DNA from: Chlorobiota bacterium
Lineage (GTDB): Bacteria > Bacteroidota > Ignavibacteria > Ignavibacteriales > Melioribacteraceae
Reading direction: 5' to 3'
DNA length: 38,581 nt
Assembly: GCA_013151245.1 (NCBI GenBank)
Contig: JAADIR010000011.1
Location: 1 to 38,581, forward strand
The position numbers and the translations under genes were made by a program. The notes below the pieces were generated by a model that did not search any database, was not told the DNA's origin, and saw only the letters and a program-made list of their open reading frames with translations. This document shows, piece after piece, positions 1 through 8,576 of this stretch (positions are counted from its first letter, which is position 1; each line of letters starts with the position of its first letter).

Positions 1-88
1 CGCGGTCTTTCTCGCTTCGGAAAAAGCCGCTTACGTTACCGGAACAACAATTCAAGTTGACGGCGGAGAAACAAAATCTTTGTTGTGA
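1..88 (+). CDS. Short-chain dehydrogenase/reductase, C-terminal fragment
   Basis: This is the last 28 codons (reading frame from base 2, TGA at 86-88) of a gene that begins outside the window. The peptide contains YVTGTTIQVDGG, the C-terminal signature of classical NAD(P)-dependent SDR enzymes such as FabG (pattern VTGxxxxVDGG). The Rossmann nucleotide motif and the catalytic Tyr-Lys pair lie upstream and cannot be seen, so the substrate is unknown. It could be FabG itself or any SDR paralogue. It is too short to appear in the ORF track. Confidence 0.75.
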   Translation, partial: AVFLASEKAAYVTGTTIQVDGGETKSLL

Positions 89-118
89 AAAAGGACTAAT
101 CTCGATAGATTGCTAGTT

Positions 119-182
119 CTAACATTTTTGCTTTAAAGCAAAAATATTAGCGTGAATTTTTGCTTATAGGCAAAAATGTTAG
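119..182. repeat. Two overlapping AT-rich hairpins sharing one arm sequence
   Basis: CTAACATTTTTGC (119-131) is perfectly complementary to GCAAAAATGTTAG (170-182). Inside lie GCAAAAATATTAG (138-150) and ATTTTTGC (156-163). The four arms can therefore form either two local hairpins (119-150 and 156-177) or one long-range stem. There is no clean U-run after the first hairpin. It may act as a terminator for the dehydrogenase or be a small palindromic repeat. Confidence 0.7.
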
Positions 183-269
183 AGTTACGTTTTAACGAGA
201 ATTATAGTAAAATTGCTCTCCGATAAACATTTGACAATCTAAATCAAATCTGTTTTCAACAATTTTTCC

Positions 270-300
270 TTTGAGAATTTGCAACCTTTCTCTATATTTC
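270..300 (+). promoter_or_regulatory. Bacteroidetes-type promoter match for the 327 gene
   Basis: TTTG at 270-273 is followed after exactly 19 nt by TATATTTC at 293-300, against the Bacteroidetes consensus TTTG-N19-TAnnTTTG (one mismatch). The gene's AGGAG ribosome binding site follows at 313-317 and the ATG at 327, implying a very short leader. The assignment rests on motif match and position only. Confidence 0.45.
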
Positions 301-326
301 CAAATTATATTTAGGAGAAAGACTGA

Positions 327-1148
327 ATGAAATATCGCGGTACGCTTGTTGTCATCTTTATTTTTTACAGTATGGCGGAGGTTTATTCGCAAGTCGGCGG
401 GCTTTCGGCTTCTAAATTATCCACATTAACGACTACAACGGTTCCGAACAGTTCGGTTGAATTCGAGCCGTCTATCGGAGTAGGATTTACCAGAAATATG
501 TGGAATAGCGACGGCGCTCTTGTTCCTATTTCCGCTGAGGATGATTCGATTTTTGTAGGCTCCAATTTGTTTTTCAGATTTACTTACGGCGTTTCCGAAC
601 GGCTTGAAATAGGAGCGACTGTTCCGTCCGACGTCAATTTCCTTTCGTTCGGAGCAAAGTATTTCATTCCTTTTGACGAAAAACTTTCTTTTGGAGTCGT
701 TGCGGGAGTAAACGCTCCGATTGGAAACGGCGGATATCGTGTTTTTAACAAATCTATTAACCATCTTGAATATGATCCGGCGTTGGCTTTCGGCGTTATA
801 GTTTCTTATTTATTTAATAAAGATTTTTCTCTGGACTTTGATACGCAATACCAATATCATCCGGGAGCGAAAGATGAAATATCTTTAAATGCATTTGATG
901 TTTTTGTAAACTCCGATTTAGGATATTATTTTGTAAACGGAATTCAGGGAATTATCGGAATTAATTATTCGGGATATTTTACCGGCGAAAATAACCTTGG
1001 TTCATACAGAGTAGCGATGAACGTCGGCGCAACAATTGAAAGAGCGAAGAATTTTATTTTGGTTTTTAGTTTCCCTTTCGATATCATTGGGAAAAATACA
1101 AATAGGTATTACGGATTTTCGCTAGCTTTAACAATAATGATAGATTAA
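327..1148 (+). CDS. Putative outer-membrane beta-barrel protein
   Basis: A 273-aa protein with an N-terminal signal peptide (hydrophobic core about residues 5-16, likely cleavage near SQVGG). The remainder is alternating polar and hydrophobic strands rich in Gly, Phe and Tyr (for example FFRFTYGVSERLEIGATV and FGVVAGVNAPIG). That pattern resembles bacterial outer-membrane transporter-like barrels of the phenol-degradation MetA-like type. I see no lipobox, enzyme motif or TonB box. The start is supported by AGGAG at 313-317, 9 nt upstream. The AI-2E permease starts 7 nt after its stop, so the two are probably co-transcribed. Substrate and exact family are not recognised; the barrel assignment is inference from composition and periodicity. 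Confidence 0.6.
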   Translation: MKYRGTLVVIFIFYSMAEVYSQVGGLSASKLSTLTTTTVPNSSVEFEPSIGVGFTRNMWNSDGALVPISAEDDSIFVGSNLFFRFTYGVSERLEIGATVPSDVNFLSFGAKYFIPFDEKLSFGVVAGVNAPIGNGGYRVFNKSINHLEYDPALAFGVIVSYLFNKDFSLDFDTQYQYHPGAKDEISLNAFDVFVNSDLGYYFVNGIQGIIGINYSGYFTGENNLGSYRVAMNVGATIERAKNFILVFSFPFDIIGKNTNRYYGFSLALTIMID

Positions 1149-1155
1149 ACTGTTT

Positions 1156-2214
1156 ATGCAAGAAATAAAAAAACACGGTAAAAATATTTATCAAGTCATC
1201 GCCTTGATTGTTGCGGCGGCGGTAGTTGTTTACTTCTCGCTGCTCTTTCTCGATATAATCATAATGCTCGTAATCTCTCTTCTTATCGCTATGATTTTGA
1301 ATCCGGTCGTCCGCTTTTTGGAATCGAATAATTTACCGCGCGGACTTGCGGTGATGCTGGTTTTTCTGTTGACCGCGTTCACAATTTTTATCGGTCTTTA
1401 CATTCTCATTCCCAAGATAATCGGGCAGTTCAACGCTTTGGCGCATACTTTTTCGAAAGATAAAATAAATATGATTCTGGGCGATTTTGAAACGACGCTG
1501 AAAGAAAATCTTCCTTTCATCGATACCGAAGGAATTTTAACGAGATTGTCCGACTTTGTATCGGGGTTGTTCGTGCAATCGATAAACAATCTCAGCAAAA
1601 TCGTTTCGAGCATTGTTTCGGTTATGGCAATTTCAATCATCGTTCCTTTTATGACATATTTCATCTTACGCGATAACGACAAAATCGTAAAAGGTATTTT
1701 GAACGTAATGCCGAACAAATATTTCGAGATGGTTTATTTGGTTATTTTCAAAATCAGAATTCAACTCGGAAGGTTTGTCCGCGGCTGGCTGCTCGACGCG
1801 GCAAGCGTGGGCATTTTAAGCGCGGTCGGTTTATCGATACTCGGCATTCAAAACTCAATTACAATCGGCATTATTGCGGGATTGGGACATTTGATTCCCT
1901 ATTTCGGTCCGATAATCGGCGGCATTCCGGCGATAATTATTTCGGTTACGCAGTTCGGAGATCTTTCGATGCTGCCGAGCATTATCGTGATGTTTTTGAT
2001 AGTTTACGCAATGGACAACGGTTTTATTCAGCCGAATGTTTTTTCAAAATCCACCGATATGCATCCTTTGATAATTATTATTTTGGTGCTTGCAGGCAGC
2101 CAAATTATGGGCGTTTTGGGGATGCTGCTCGCCGTTCCGATTGCAACGGTTGTGAGAACGGCGTCGAAAGAAATTTATCTCGGTTACAAAAATTATAAAA
2201 TACTTAAAATTTAA
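1156..2214 (+). CDS. AI-2E family (PerM/UPF0118) membrane transporter
   Basis: A 352-aa polytopic inner-membrane protein. The N-terminus carries two closely spaced hydrophobic segments (about residues 15-48) followed by NPVVRFLESNNLPRGLAV, typical of this family. A soluble region (about 95-140) precedes the C-terminal membrane domain with GLGHLIPYFGPIIGGIPAI and the late motif GVLGMLLAVPIATVV. These are hallmark segments of the AI-2E/PerM family, which includes TqsA, putative permeases and Na+/H+-linked members. Length matches the family (about 340-370 aa). No strong Shine-Dalgarno precedes the ATG, but it lies 7 nt after the previous stop, suggesting coupling. Family members export different things, so substrate is not predicted. 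Confidence 0.88.
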   Translation: MQEIKKHGKNIYQVIALIVAAAVVVYFSLLFLDIIIMLVISLLIAMILNPVVRFLESNNLPRGLAVMLVFLLTAFTIFIGLYILIPKIIGQFNALAHTFSKDKINMILGDFETTLKENLPFIDTEGILTRLSDFVSGLFVQSINNLSKIVSSIVSVMAISIIVPFMTYFILRDNDKIVKGILNVMPNKYFEMVYLVIFKIRIQLGRFVRGWLLDAASVGILSAVGLSILGIQNSITIGIIAGLGHLIPYFGPIIGGIPAIIISVTQFGDLSMLPSIIVMFLIVYAMDNGFIQPNVFSKSTDMHPLIIIILVLAGSQIMGVLGMLLAVPIATVVRTASKEIYLGYKNYKILKI

Positions 2215-2273
2215 ATGACAAACGTCCGGGAAAATCTTCTTTCGGGCAATTATCAAATTATTGAAGGACGTTT

Positions 2274-3671
2274 ATGAAAATTCAATTTATCGGCGCGGCA
2301 AAAACCGTTACCGGCTCAATGCACTTAATCGAAGTAAACGGAAAGAAGTTTTTACTCGACTGCGGGCTCTATCAAGGCAAAAGAAAAATCGCGTTTGAAA
2401 TCAACAGAACTTTTGAATATTTCGATCCCGGCGAAATCGATTTTGTTATTCTCTCCCACGCTCATATCGATCATTCGGGAAATCTTCCCACGCTTGTGCG
2501 GAAAGGATTCAAAGGAAATATTTATTCTACGTTTGCCACTAAAGACCTTTGCGCGGTGATGCTGCAAGACAGCGGACACATCCAGGAAAAAGACGTCGAG
2601 TGGGTTAACAGAAAAAGAATCAAACAGCATAAAAACCCGTTTGAACCGCTTTACACAGTTCACGACGCCGTTGAGACGCTCAATCATTTTGTGGGGATAA
2701 ATTATCACCGCGAATTTGAAATTACCGAAGGAATAAAGGTAACATTCTTCGACGCGGGACACATTCTCGGCTCGGCTTCAATTTTGCTGAAAATCACCGA
2801 AGAAGGGAAAACAACGCTGCTCGGATTCACGGGCGATTTGGGAAGACCGAATCTTGCAATTTTGAAAGACCCTGAAAAACTTCCCGACGTCGATTATCTG
2901 ATCACCGAATCGACTTACGGCGGAAGGAAACACGACAACCCGAAAGATTCGGAAGACGTTTTGGCGAGAGTCGTAAATAAAGCGGTTGAGAGAAAGGGGA
3001 AAATTATCATTCCAGCTTTCAGCGTGGGCAGAACGCAGGAATTAGTTTTTGCATTCAATAATATTTTTACCGATAAACGCGCCGAAGAAATTCCCGTTTA
3101 CGTCGATTCCCCTTTGTCGGTAAACGCAACCGAAGTCTTTCGCGTTCACCCCGAATGCTTTGACAACGAAACGGCGGAATACATCGTTCACAACCGCGAT
3201 CCGTTCGGTTTCAACAAACTTCATTATATCAGCGAAGTGGAAGATTCCAAACGACTGAACGAAATAGGCGGACCGATGATAATTATTTCCAGCAGCGGAA
3301 TGGTGGAAGCGGGACGCATTCTTCATCATTTGCGCAACAACATCGGAAATCCGAATAATATTATTTTAATGGTCGGCTATTCGGCGCAGCACACTTTGGG
3401 AAGAAGGTTGATAGAACGCGAACCGGTTGTGAAAATATTCGGCGAAGAATTTGAAGTGAAAGCGGAAGTGATTGTGATGAACTCTTTCAGCGCGCACGCG
3501 GACAAAGACGAACTTTTAAGTTACGCGGATAAGTTCGATAAAAGCCGGATGCAGAGAATTTTCATCGTTCACGGCGACGAAGATCAACAGAAAATTTTCT
3601 ACGGCAGATTGAAATCGATCGGATTTAAATACATTTCAATTCCTGAAAAAGGGGATGTTTTTGTAATTTAA
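2274..3671 (+). CDS. MBL-fold beta-CASP RNA metallo-hydrolase (CPSF/YSH1-like)
   Basis: A 465-aa cytoplasmic protein with all beta-CASP nuclease landmarks. These are HAHIDH zinc-binding motif 2 (residues 62-67), GHILGSAS (His163), TGDLGRP (Asp188), ESTYGGR, IPAFSVGRTQE (about 246-256), the SSSGMVEAGR segment (about 340-348), SFSAHAD (His408) and IVHGDED (His433). It is full length for the COG1236 bacterial branch, which is related to eukaryotic CPSF73/Ysh1 and is predicted to act on RNA. The ATG is preceded by AAGGA with 5 nt spacing. It lies 59 nt after the AI-2E gene on the same strand. The catalytic set is complete; the natural RNA substrate is unknown. Confidence 0.93.
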   Translation: MKIQFIGAAKTVTGSMHLIEVNGKKFLLDCGLYQGKRKIAFEINRTFEYFDPGEIDFVILSHAHIDHSGNLPTLVRKGFKGNIYSTFATKDLCAVMLQDSGHIQEKDVEWVNRKRIKQHKNPFEPLYTVHDAVETLNHFVGINYHREFEITEGIKVTFFDAGHILGSASILLKITEEGKTTLLGFTGDLGRPNLAILKDPEKLPDVDYLITESTYGGRKHDNPKDSEDVLARVVNKAVERKGKIIIPAFSVGRTQELVFAFNNIFTDKRAEEIPVYVDSPLSVNATEVFRVHPECFDNETAEYIVHNRDPFGFNKLHYISEVEDSKRLNEIGGPMIIISSSGMVEAGRILHHLRNNIGNPNNIILMVGYSAQHTLGRRLIEREPVVKIFGEEFEVKAEVIVMNSFSAHADKDELLSYADKFDKSRMQRIFIVHGDEDQQKIFYGRLKSIGFKYISIPEKGDVFVI

Positions 3672-3749
3672 GTTTATCGCAAATAACAGACTACCGTTAT
3701 CTTTTTTGCGCTTGAAATAATTTAGTTTTTCACACAACGGAAATAACTA

Positions 3750-5651
3750 TTGCGAAAAATTTCAAATTATATTTTATTGCTTTCTCTTCTGCCGACGGTT
3801 ATAGCCGGGCAAGGTTTGCGCGATAGTCTTTCTATTTTCAACGCGGGCGGAGATAATCTCGTCCGCTCGTCGTTTCAAAAATTGCTGAACACTTCCAATC
3901 TTATTTCAACGCTCAATTATAATTTTCAAACGGGGAAATGGAATGTCGGAGCGTCCGAGAATTACAAATCAACGGTAATTAGTTCGAGCATAAACACAAT
4001 TTCCGACGAGCATCTTTTTAACATTTCAGCCGCTTATACTTTTAAGCCTTATTTATCGGCGGGAGCGGCGGTGCGTCACTCGCTCTATTCCGGAGATAAA
4101 CGGTTGACGATAAACGAAACTTCCTTCTTAAATTCATTAATGTTCTTGAAATATACGCCGTTGAATGAAATCACAATTTCTCCTTTCGGCGGCTATTCAA
4201 TTAATAAGCAAGTCGGGGAAGAAGACTCGGGTCCGATGTACGGCGTCGAAGGAAACATAAACGGCTACATGATTGAAGACACAAAAATAAATTCTAGGCT
4301 AAAATTTATCAACGAAGATATTTCTCCGCGCCGAAATTTGATTCGACTTTTCCGAGCGAGCGCCGATAATAAAATCAAATCTTCTTTCAGAAATAATCTT
4401 GGAGTCTATTATTCTTTGAACAGAAAAGATTTTTATTTTGCCGCCGATTCTATTGTCGCCGATGAATTTAACGTGACGAATAATATTCAAGGTCGCGCCG
4501 AAACTAATTATTTTGTGGAAGACCGTTTTACAATGCGCGATAACTCGCCTTTTTCTCTGATGCTGAACGGAAGAGTGAGTCAAAAAAATGTTGACCGGAA
4601 TACGCGTTATGTTTCGCACGACAATATTACAACCTCTTCGTTCGATTCTGAGATTGACGAGTTTCGGCTTGATTTTCAGTCGGTTGTCGGATACAGGCAA
4701 ATCGATTACTTCGGTAGTTTCAAAATCGCTTATTCGGAAAGAGAAGAAAATCACAGCGCAAAACCGATTGAAGGCGCGAATGAAATTATTTTCGACGAGC
4801 GTCAGAGATTGGAAGAAAGCAAAAGTAATCGTTCGACATTCATCACTCTTGCGTTCGCCGGCGGTTACGATTTTTCCGATAAAGATCACTTTTCCGCCAG
4901 TCTTTTTCACCGTAAATTTATTTACGATACTCCGAGCATTGAAAATTTTGACGACCGGGACGAACTTCTCTCAACCGTCGCCATTTCTTATCTGCGGAAC
5001 ATAAATCCCTTCTTTGATCTTTTTGTGAGGCTCGACGGAAGTCAAAATCATATTGCTTATATATTTGCCGAGCGGAGCGCAAACAACAATAGGAACCGTT
5101 CATTAAGATTACAAGGAGGCGGAGTTTATCGCGGCATGAATGTCCTTTCGAAAAACAGCGCTGAAGTATCCGCCAACTACACGACCTATGATTTCGAAGA
5201 CTTAAATCCGAATTTGAAAAGTTTTTCCTACCGGCAGTTTGCCTTCAAGGATTCGTCCGTATTGAAGTTATTTCATAATTTGAATTTTGAAGCGCTCGGC
5301 TATTTGAAACTTTCGGAACAAGCGGATTTCAACTGGGCTGAATTCAGCGGCAAACCGGCTCGCTTTCTTGAAGAAATTTACATACAGCCAAGATTCAGCG
5401 CGACAGTTTTTCAAGCGTACGCGGCAATCGGAGTAAGATATTTTACATTGAAGACTTTCGGCTACACAAAAGAGAACGTAAAAACTAAACAGACAGATTA
5501 CAGAAGCGTCGGACCCCTTACTGAGATTAGGTATTACGCATTCGAAAGGTTGATGATCAATCTTTACGGTTATTACGAATTCATAAGAAACGAGAAGAAT
5601 ACAAATTCGGAGAGGGTTAATTTTTATTTAACGGTAAATTGGCTTTTATAA
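3750..5651 (+). CDS. Large putative outer-membrane beta-barrel protein
   Basis: A 633-aa protein starting at TTG. The start is chosen because a signal peptide follows at once (NYILLLSLLPTVIAGQG). The rest is a long run of amphipathic strands with aromatic residues at strand ends (such as NLISTLNYNFQTGKWNVGAS), and the C-terminus NFYLTVNWLL resembles a barrel's closing strand. I recognise no plug domain, TonB box, OmpA domain or enzyme motif, and no named family. The gene is 78 nt downstream of the metallo-hydrolase and co-directional with the RsbW-like gene. It may be a porin or an outer-membrane assembly or surface component. Only barrel-like secretion is supported by the sequence. Confidence 0.6.
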   Translation: MRKISNYILLLSLLPTVIAGQGLRDSLSIFNAGGDNLVRSSFQKLLNTSNLISTLNYNFQTGKWNVGASENYKSTVISSSINTISDEHLFNISAAYTFKPYLSAGAAVRHSLYSGDKRLTINETSFLNSLMFLKYTPLNEITISPFGGYSINKQVGEEDSGPMYGVEGNINGYMIEDTKINSRLKFINEDISPRRNLIRLFRASADNKIKSSFRNNLGVYYSLNRKDFYFAADSIVADEFNVTNNIQGRAETNYFVEDRFTMRDNSPFSLMLNGRVSQKNVDRNTRYVSHDNITTSSFDSEIDEFRLDFQSVVGYRQIDYFGSFKIAYSEREENHSAKPIEGANEIIFDERQRLEESKSNRSTFITLAFAGGYDFSDKDHFSASLFHRKFIYDTPSIENFDDRDELLSTVAISYLRNINPFFDLFVRLDGSQNHIAYIFAERSANNNRNRSLRLQGGGVYRGMNVLSKNSAEVSANYTTYDFEDLNPNLKSFSYRQFAFKDSSVLKLFHNLNFEALGYLKLSEQADFNWAEFSGKPARFLEEIYIQPRFSATVFQAYAAIGVRYFTLKTFGYTKENVKTKQTDYRSVGPLTEIRYYAFERLMINLYGYYEFIRNEKNTNSERVNFYLTVNWLL

Positions 5652-5711
5652 TTTTTTATTAATTTATCTTAACTTATATTTAAAGCTGAATTTGAACAGT
5701 TTCCCAGAAGG

Positions 5712-6122
5712 ATGAAAAAGAAAACATTTGTTAAAAAAATAAAGAGCGACCCCGATTTAATGCCGGAGGTCGAAGAATTCGTAATGCGGCACGCCGCGGG
5801 ATGCGGATTTAACGACGAACAGTTGAACAGGTTAGCTTTGTCGGTAGCCGAGGCGGTCTCAAATTCGATAGTTCACGGAAATAAACTCGACGTCAATAAG
5901 AATGTTACGGTTGTTGTTTTTTGGGACGATGAATATTTTACCGTTTCATTTAAAGACGAAGGAACCGGTTTTAACCCGCAGAACGTTCCCAACCCGACTT
6001 TCCCAGAAAATATTTTGAAAGATCACGGTCGCGGAATTCATATTATGAAATCTTTTGTGGACAACGTTGAGTATAATTTTTCGGACGAAGGAACCGAACT
6101 TATTCTTAAAGTGAAAAGATAA
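5712..6122 (+). CDS. RsbW/SpoIIAB-type serine kinase, anti-sigma regulatory factor (orphan)
   Basis: A 136-aa GHKL ATPase (HATPase_c_2). It carries the N box SVAEAVSNSIVHGNK (Glu47, Asn51), the G1 box DEGTGF (82-87) and the G2 box DHGRGIHIMKSF (about 104-114), so ATP binding looks intact. Such proteins bind a sigma factor or response partner and phosphorylate a STAS antagonist. No STAS, sigma or phosphatase gene lies beside it; the nearest STAS gene is about 12 kb away in the signalling block. The AGAAGG stretch abuts the ATG with almost no spacing, so the start is less certain than the domain. It could partner the distant STAS protein or an unlinked one. Confidence 0.85.
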   Translation: MKKKTFVKKIKSDPDLMPEVEEFVMRHAAGCGFNDEQLNRLALSVAEAVSNSIVHGNKLDVNKNVTVVVFWDDEYFTVSFKDEGTGFNPQNVPNPTFPENILKDHGRGIHIMKSFVDNVEYNFSDEGTELILKVKR

Positions 6123-6164
6123 AATAAAGACTTTCTTGCTTGAAAAGGAAAGTTAAAACTTCTT

Positions 6165-7016
6165 TCATTCCGTTTTGCTTATTAGCTTTTTATTCCGCTT
6201 AATTCTTTTTTTATTTCCCCCGTTTTTATAATCAATAAAGACGTCCGGTTGCAACACGCCGAACTTATCGAAGCAAATTCTAATAGTCGTTAATATCGTT
6301 AGAACCACGCTTAATATCGTGCTCGTCACTATTGCGATCATAATCACAATTTGATATTTAATAGCGGTCTCCGGACTTGCGCCTCCAAGAAGAACGCCCG
6401 TCATCATTCCCGGAAGCGCGACGATTCCCATCGTAGCCATTGCGGCGAGCGTAGGCTGTAACGCGAGCCGGACGCTATCTCTGAAATATGGCAAAAGCGC
6501 TTCGTAAAGAGTCGCGCCCAACGACAATTTATACAAATATTCTTTCGATTCTTTTCTGATGTTTTTGTAAAAGGCGCTGATTCCAACGATATTTCCGCGG
6601 AGAGAATTGCCGAGAAGCATTCCGCCGAGAACGATCAGATATCTTGCGTCGAAAACGTTTTCTATCGGAATGACGACAATATTTAAATAAAAAATCACGA
6701 TAAAAGTCGCGAAGGAAAAGGAGATAAAAACCGGAGCGAATATTTTCCCGGTTTTTATCTCGGAACTTTTTACCGCAGAATAAACGGCGGTTAAAATCAT
6801 AACCGTAAGCCATAAAAGGTTGATTATCGCGTTGTTCCATTCGAAAAGATACTTAAGGAAAAAACCGATCAGAATTAGCTGAACCGACATTCTCGCGACG
6901 GAATAGAAAAGAGACTTGATTAAGTTGAAGCCGAAAATCAAACTCAACGCCGCCGGCAAAGCGAGCAAGATAAACGTTAAAGCCAGCGAAAAAATTGAAA
7001 TATCTATTGTAGCCAT
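6165..7016 (-). CDS. fetB: ABC transporter permease FetB (YbbM family)
   Basis: A 283-aa polytopic inner-membrane permease of the UPF0014/FetB family. It contains the family's most conserved stretch, QPTLAAMATMGIVALPGMMTG (about residues 187-207), followed by VLLGGASPETAIKYQI. FetAB in E. coli is described as an iron exporter that helps resist oxidative stress; that role is transferred by homology. The ATG at 7014-7016 overlaps the end of fetA by 13 nt, indicating translational coupling. The C-terminus is lysine-rich. A decayed copy of its 3' half lies at 11671-11949. Substrate in this organism is inferred, not shown. Confidence 0.88.
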   Translation of the reverse strand: MATIDISIFSLALTFILLALPAALSLIFGFNLIKSLFYSVARMSVQLILIGFFLKYLFEWNNAIINLLWLTVMILTAVYSAVKSSEIKTGKIFAPVFISFSFATFIVIFYLNIVVIPIENVFDARYLIVLGGMLLGNSLRGNIVGISAFYKNIRKESKEYLYKLSLGATLYEALLPYFRDSVRLALQPTLAAMATMGIVALPGMMTGVLLGGASPETAIKYQIVIMIAIVTSTILSVVLTILTTIRICFDKFGVLQPDVFIDYKNGGNKKRIKRNKKLISKTE

Positions 7017-7642
7017 TTTTTCTCGTCCAAGTTAAAAATTTTAATAGTGGGATTTTCAAGCCAAACCGGATCGTGCGAATTGATCAAGCAAGTGTATTCG
7101 TTGTTGTTTGCAAAGTAATCTGCGACTTTCTTTTTTAGCGCCTCGTCTAACGCCGAAGTAATTTCGTCGAGGAGAAAGACGTTTCTCTTAAGTAAGATTG
7201 CGATAATAATCGCCAATCTTTGTTTTTCGCCGCCGGATAAATCCTCGATGTTTTTGTCGTTTACGTCGGGCGGAAGATCGAAGAAATTCGTTAAATCATT
7301 TAAACGTTTTTCGCTGAAGCCCAAACCGGCGTTCGCTTTTAGCGCGAATACGGAAGCGAGCGACTCTTTGATTTTTCCGCTTCCCAAACTTACGCTTTGA
7401 TCGATATACGCAATGTTTTCTCGAACGTTCCATACGTTTTTTTCATCAACCGGTTTACCGTCAAAAAATACTTTTCCTTTTTCCGGCGTCGTAAAGCCGA
7501 GTAAAAGAGAAAAAAGCGAGCTTTTGCCGGAACCGGATTTTCCGAAAATCACAACCTTCTCGCCCCGCCCGATTTCCAAGGAAAGGTTTTCGATTACTTT
7601 AACCCCGCCGTAATTTATATGAATATTTTCAAATTTTATCAC
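7004..7642 (-). CDS. fetA: ABC transporter ATP-binding protein FetA (YbbL family)
   Basis: A 212-aa ATPase with Walker A GKSGSGKSS (34-42), Q-loop Gln82, signature LSGGEKQR (135-142), Walker B VFLLDE (155-160) and switch His190. It is a complete single nucleotide-binding domain, short as expected for FetA/YbbL. The start is GTG at 7640-7642, which gives the usual MIKFENI beta-strand before Walker A. The gene starts 15 nt after the ArsA-like gene and overlaps fetB by 13 nt, so arsA-like, fetA and fetB probably form one transcript. It powers the FetB permease at the inner membrane. Confidence 0.9.
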   Translation of the reverse strand: MIKFENIHINYGGVKVIENLSLEIGRGEKVVIFGKSGSGKSSLFSLLLGFTTPEKGKVFFDGKPVDEKNVWNVRENIAYIDQSVSLGSGKIKESLASVFALKANAGLGFSEKRLNDLTNFFDLPPDVNDKNIEDLSGGEKQRLAIIIAILLKRNVFLLDEITSALDEALKKKVADYFANNNEYTCLINSHDPVWLENPTIKIFNLDEKKWLQ

Positions 7643-7657
7643 AATTCAAACATGCCT

Positions 7658-8560
7658 TTAAGAAATGGTAAACGAATCAAGAGTTCTCAAATATGATTCC
7701 AGCGAGCTTAAGCCCAGTAAGGGCGTATCGCTTTGCGGGAATATTTGTAAATTATTGTAACTGAAATTCTTTTCGATTTCGGAAACGTCAAAACCGTCGC
7801 CGTATTTATTAATGATGAGATTGTCCGCCGATAAGTTAAAACTATCTAACCGGTCAACAATCAACTTCGATTCCGAGAAGGATAATTTATCCGGATTCAA
7901 AACAATATTTAGCGAGGTTTTCTCTTTATCTTCAAACACAGCTTCAACATTTCTGTAATCTTCTATCTGTTGTTCCAATTTATTTAAGATTTTATCGCGT
8001 TCAATTTCTTTGCTTCCGACTTTTACTTTTGTAATAATTTTTCTTTTTTCAATTATTTTATTTCTCAGTTCCTGCAATTTTTGAAGCCACAACAGAGACA
8101 ACTTCGGAAGCCCGAGGAACTTTAAAGTTAAAGCTGTCGGCGGCATATCAAAGATGATGAGATCCTTGTCGGTAAATTTTTTTCTAATTTCTTTATAAGC
8201 TAAAAGTAAAGCGTACTCTTCAATTCCGGGGGAGTATTTAATTATATCAAAATAATTTTCCAAATTAAACGCCGTTAAATAGGAATAAGATCTTTTAATC
8301 TGAAAGTGAACGTCGGAAAGGTATTTATCTATCCAATAGTCAATATCTACTTCCTTTACCGCAAGATTTTCTTTAACCTTAACGGGTTTTTCCGTGAATT
8401 GAATATTAAAAATATCCGATTGATTGTGAGCCGGGTCCATCGAAACAAGCAGAACCTTTTTCCCGGCGTCGGATAAATAAATTGAAGTTAAAGCGGACGA
8501 GGTTGATTTGCCGACGCCGCCTTTCCCTAGGAAGAATAGATTTTTAGTTTTTAAATTCAT
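7658..8560 (-). CDS. ArsA/GET3-family ATPase
   Basis: A 300-aa soluble ATPase with a deviant P-loop LGKGGVGKST (11-20), switch I DPAHNQSD (42-49) and switch II FDMPPTALTL (about 137-147): the ArsA/GET3/SIMIBI arrangement. There is one ATPase domain, not the two of plasmid ArsA, and no CxxC or arsenite-binding cysteine pattern is visible. A literal arsenite pump is therefore doubtful and a chaperone-like or metal-delivery role is possible. The ORF track starts at 8626, but the extra 22 residues are encoded by an intergenic AT repeat, so I chose the internal ATG (MNLKTKN) just before the P-loop strand. It leads fetA by 15 nt. Confidence 0.82.
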   Translation of the reverse strand: MNLKTKNLFFLGKGGVGKSTSSALTSIYLSDAGKKVLLVSMDPAHNQSDIFNIQFTEKPVKVKENLAVKEVDIDYWIDKYLSDVHFQIKRSYSYLTAFNLENYFDIIKYSPGIEEYALLLAYKEIRKKFTDKDLIIFDMPPTALTLKFLGLPKLSLLWLQKLQELRNKIIEKRKIITKVKVGSKEIERDKILNKLEQQIEDYRNVEAVFEDKEKTSLNIVLNPDKLSFSESKLIVDRLDSFNLSADNLIINKYGDGFDVSEIEKNFSYNNLQIFPQSDTPLLGLSSLESYLRTLDSFTIS

Positions 8561-8576
8561 AGCGCGGTAAACCGCA

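Noticed and set aside
4299-4910. 203-aa minus-strand ORF
   Set aside because: It lies wholly inside the 633-aa plus-strand gene, has no recognisable domain and reads as a reverse shadow.
4588-5004. 138-aa plus-strand ORF
   Set aside because: Out-of-frame shadow within the same barrel-like gene.
6122-6164. Bidirectional terminator between the RsbW-like gene and fetB
   Set aside because: Only a weak ACTTTC/GAAAGT pairing is visible, with no convincing stem and T-run.
7658-8560. Arsenite pump ATPase with an arsenic resistance operon
   Set aside because: No arsB, arsC, arsR or arsD is nearby, and there is no metal-binding cysteine pattern.
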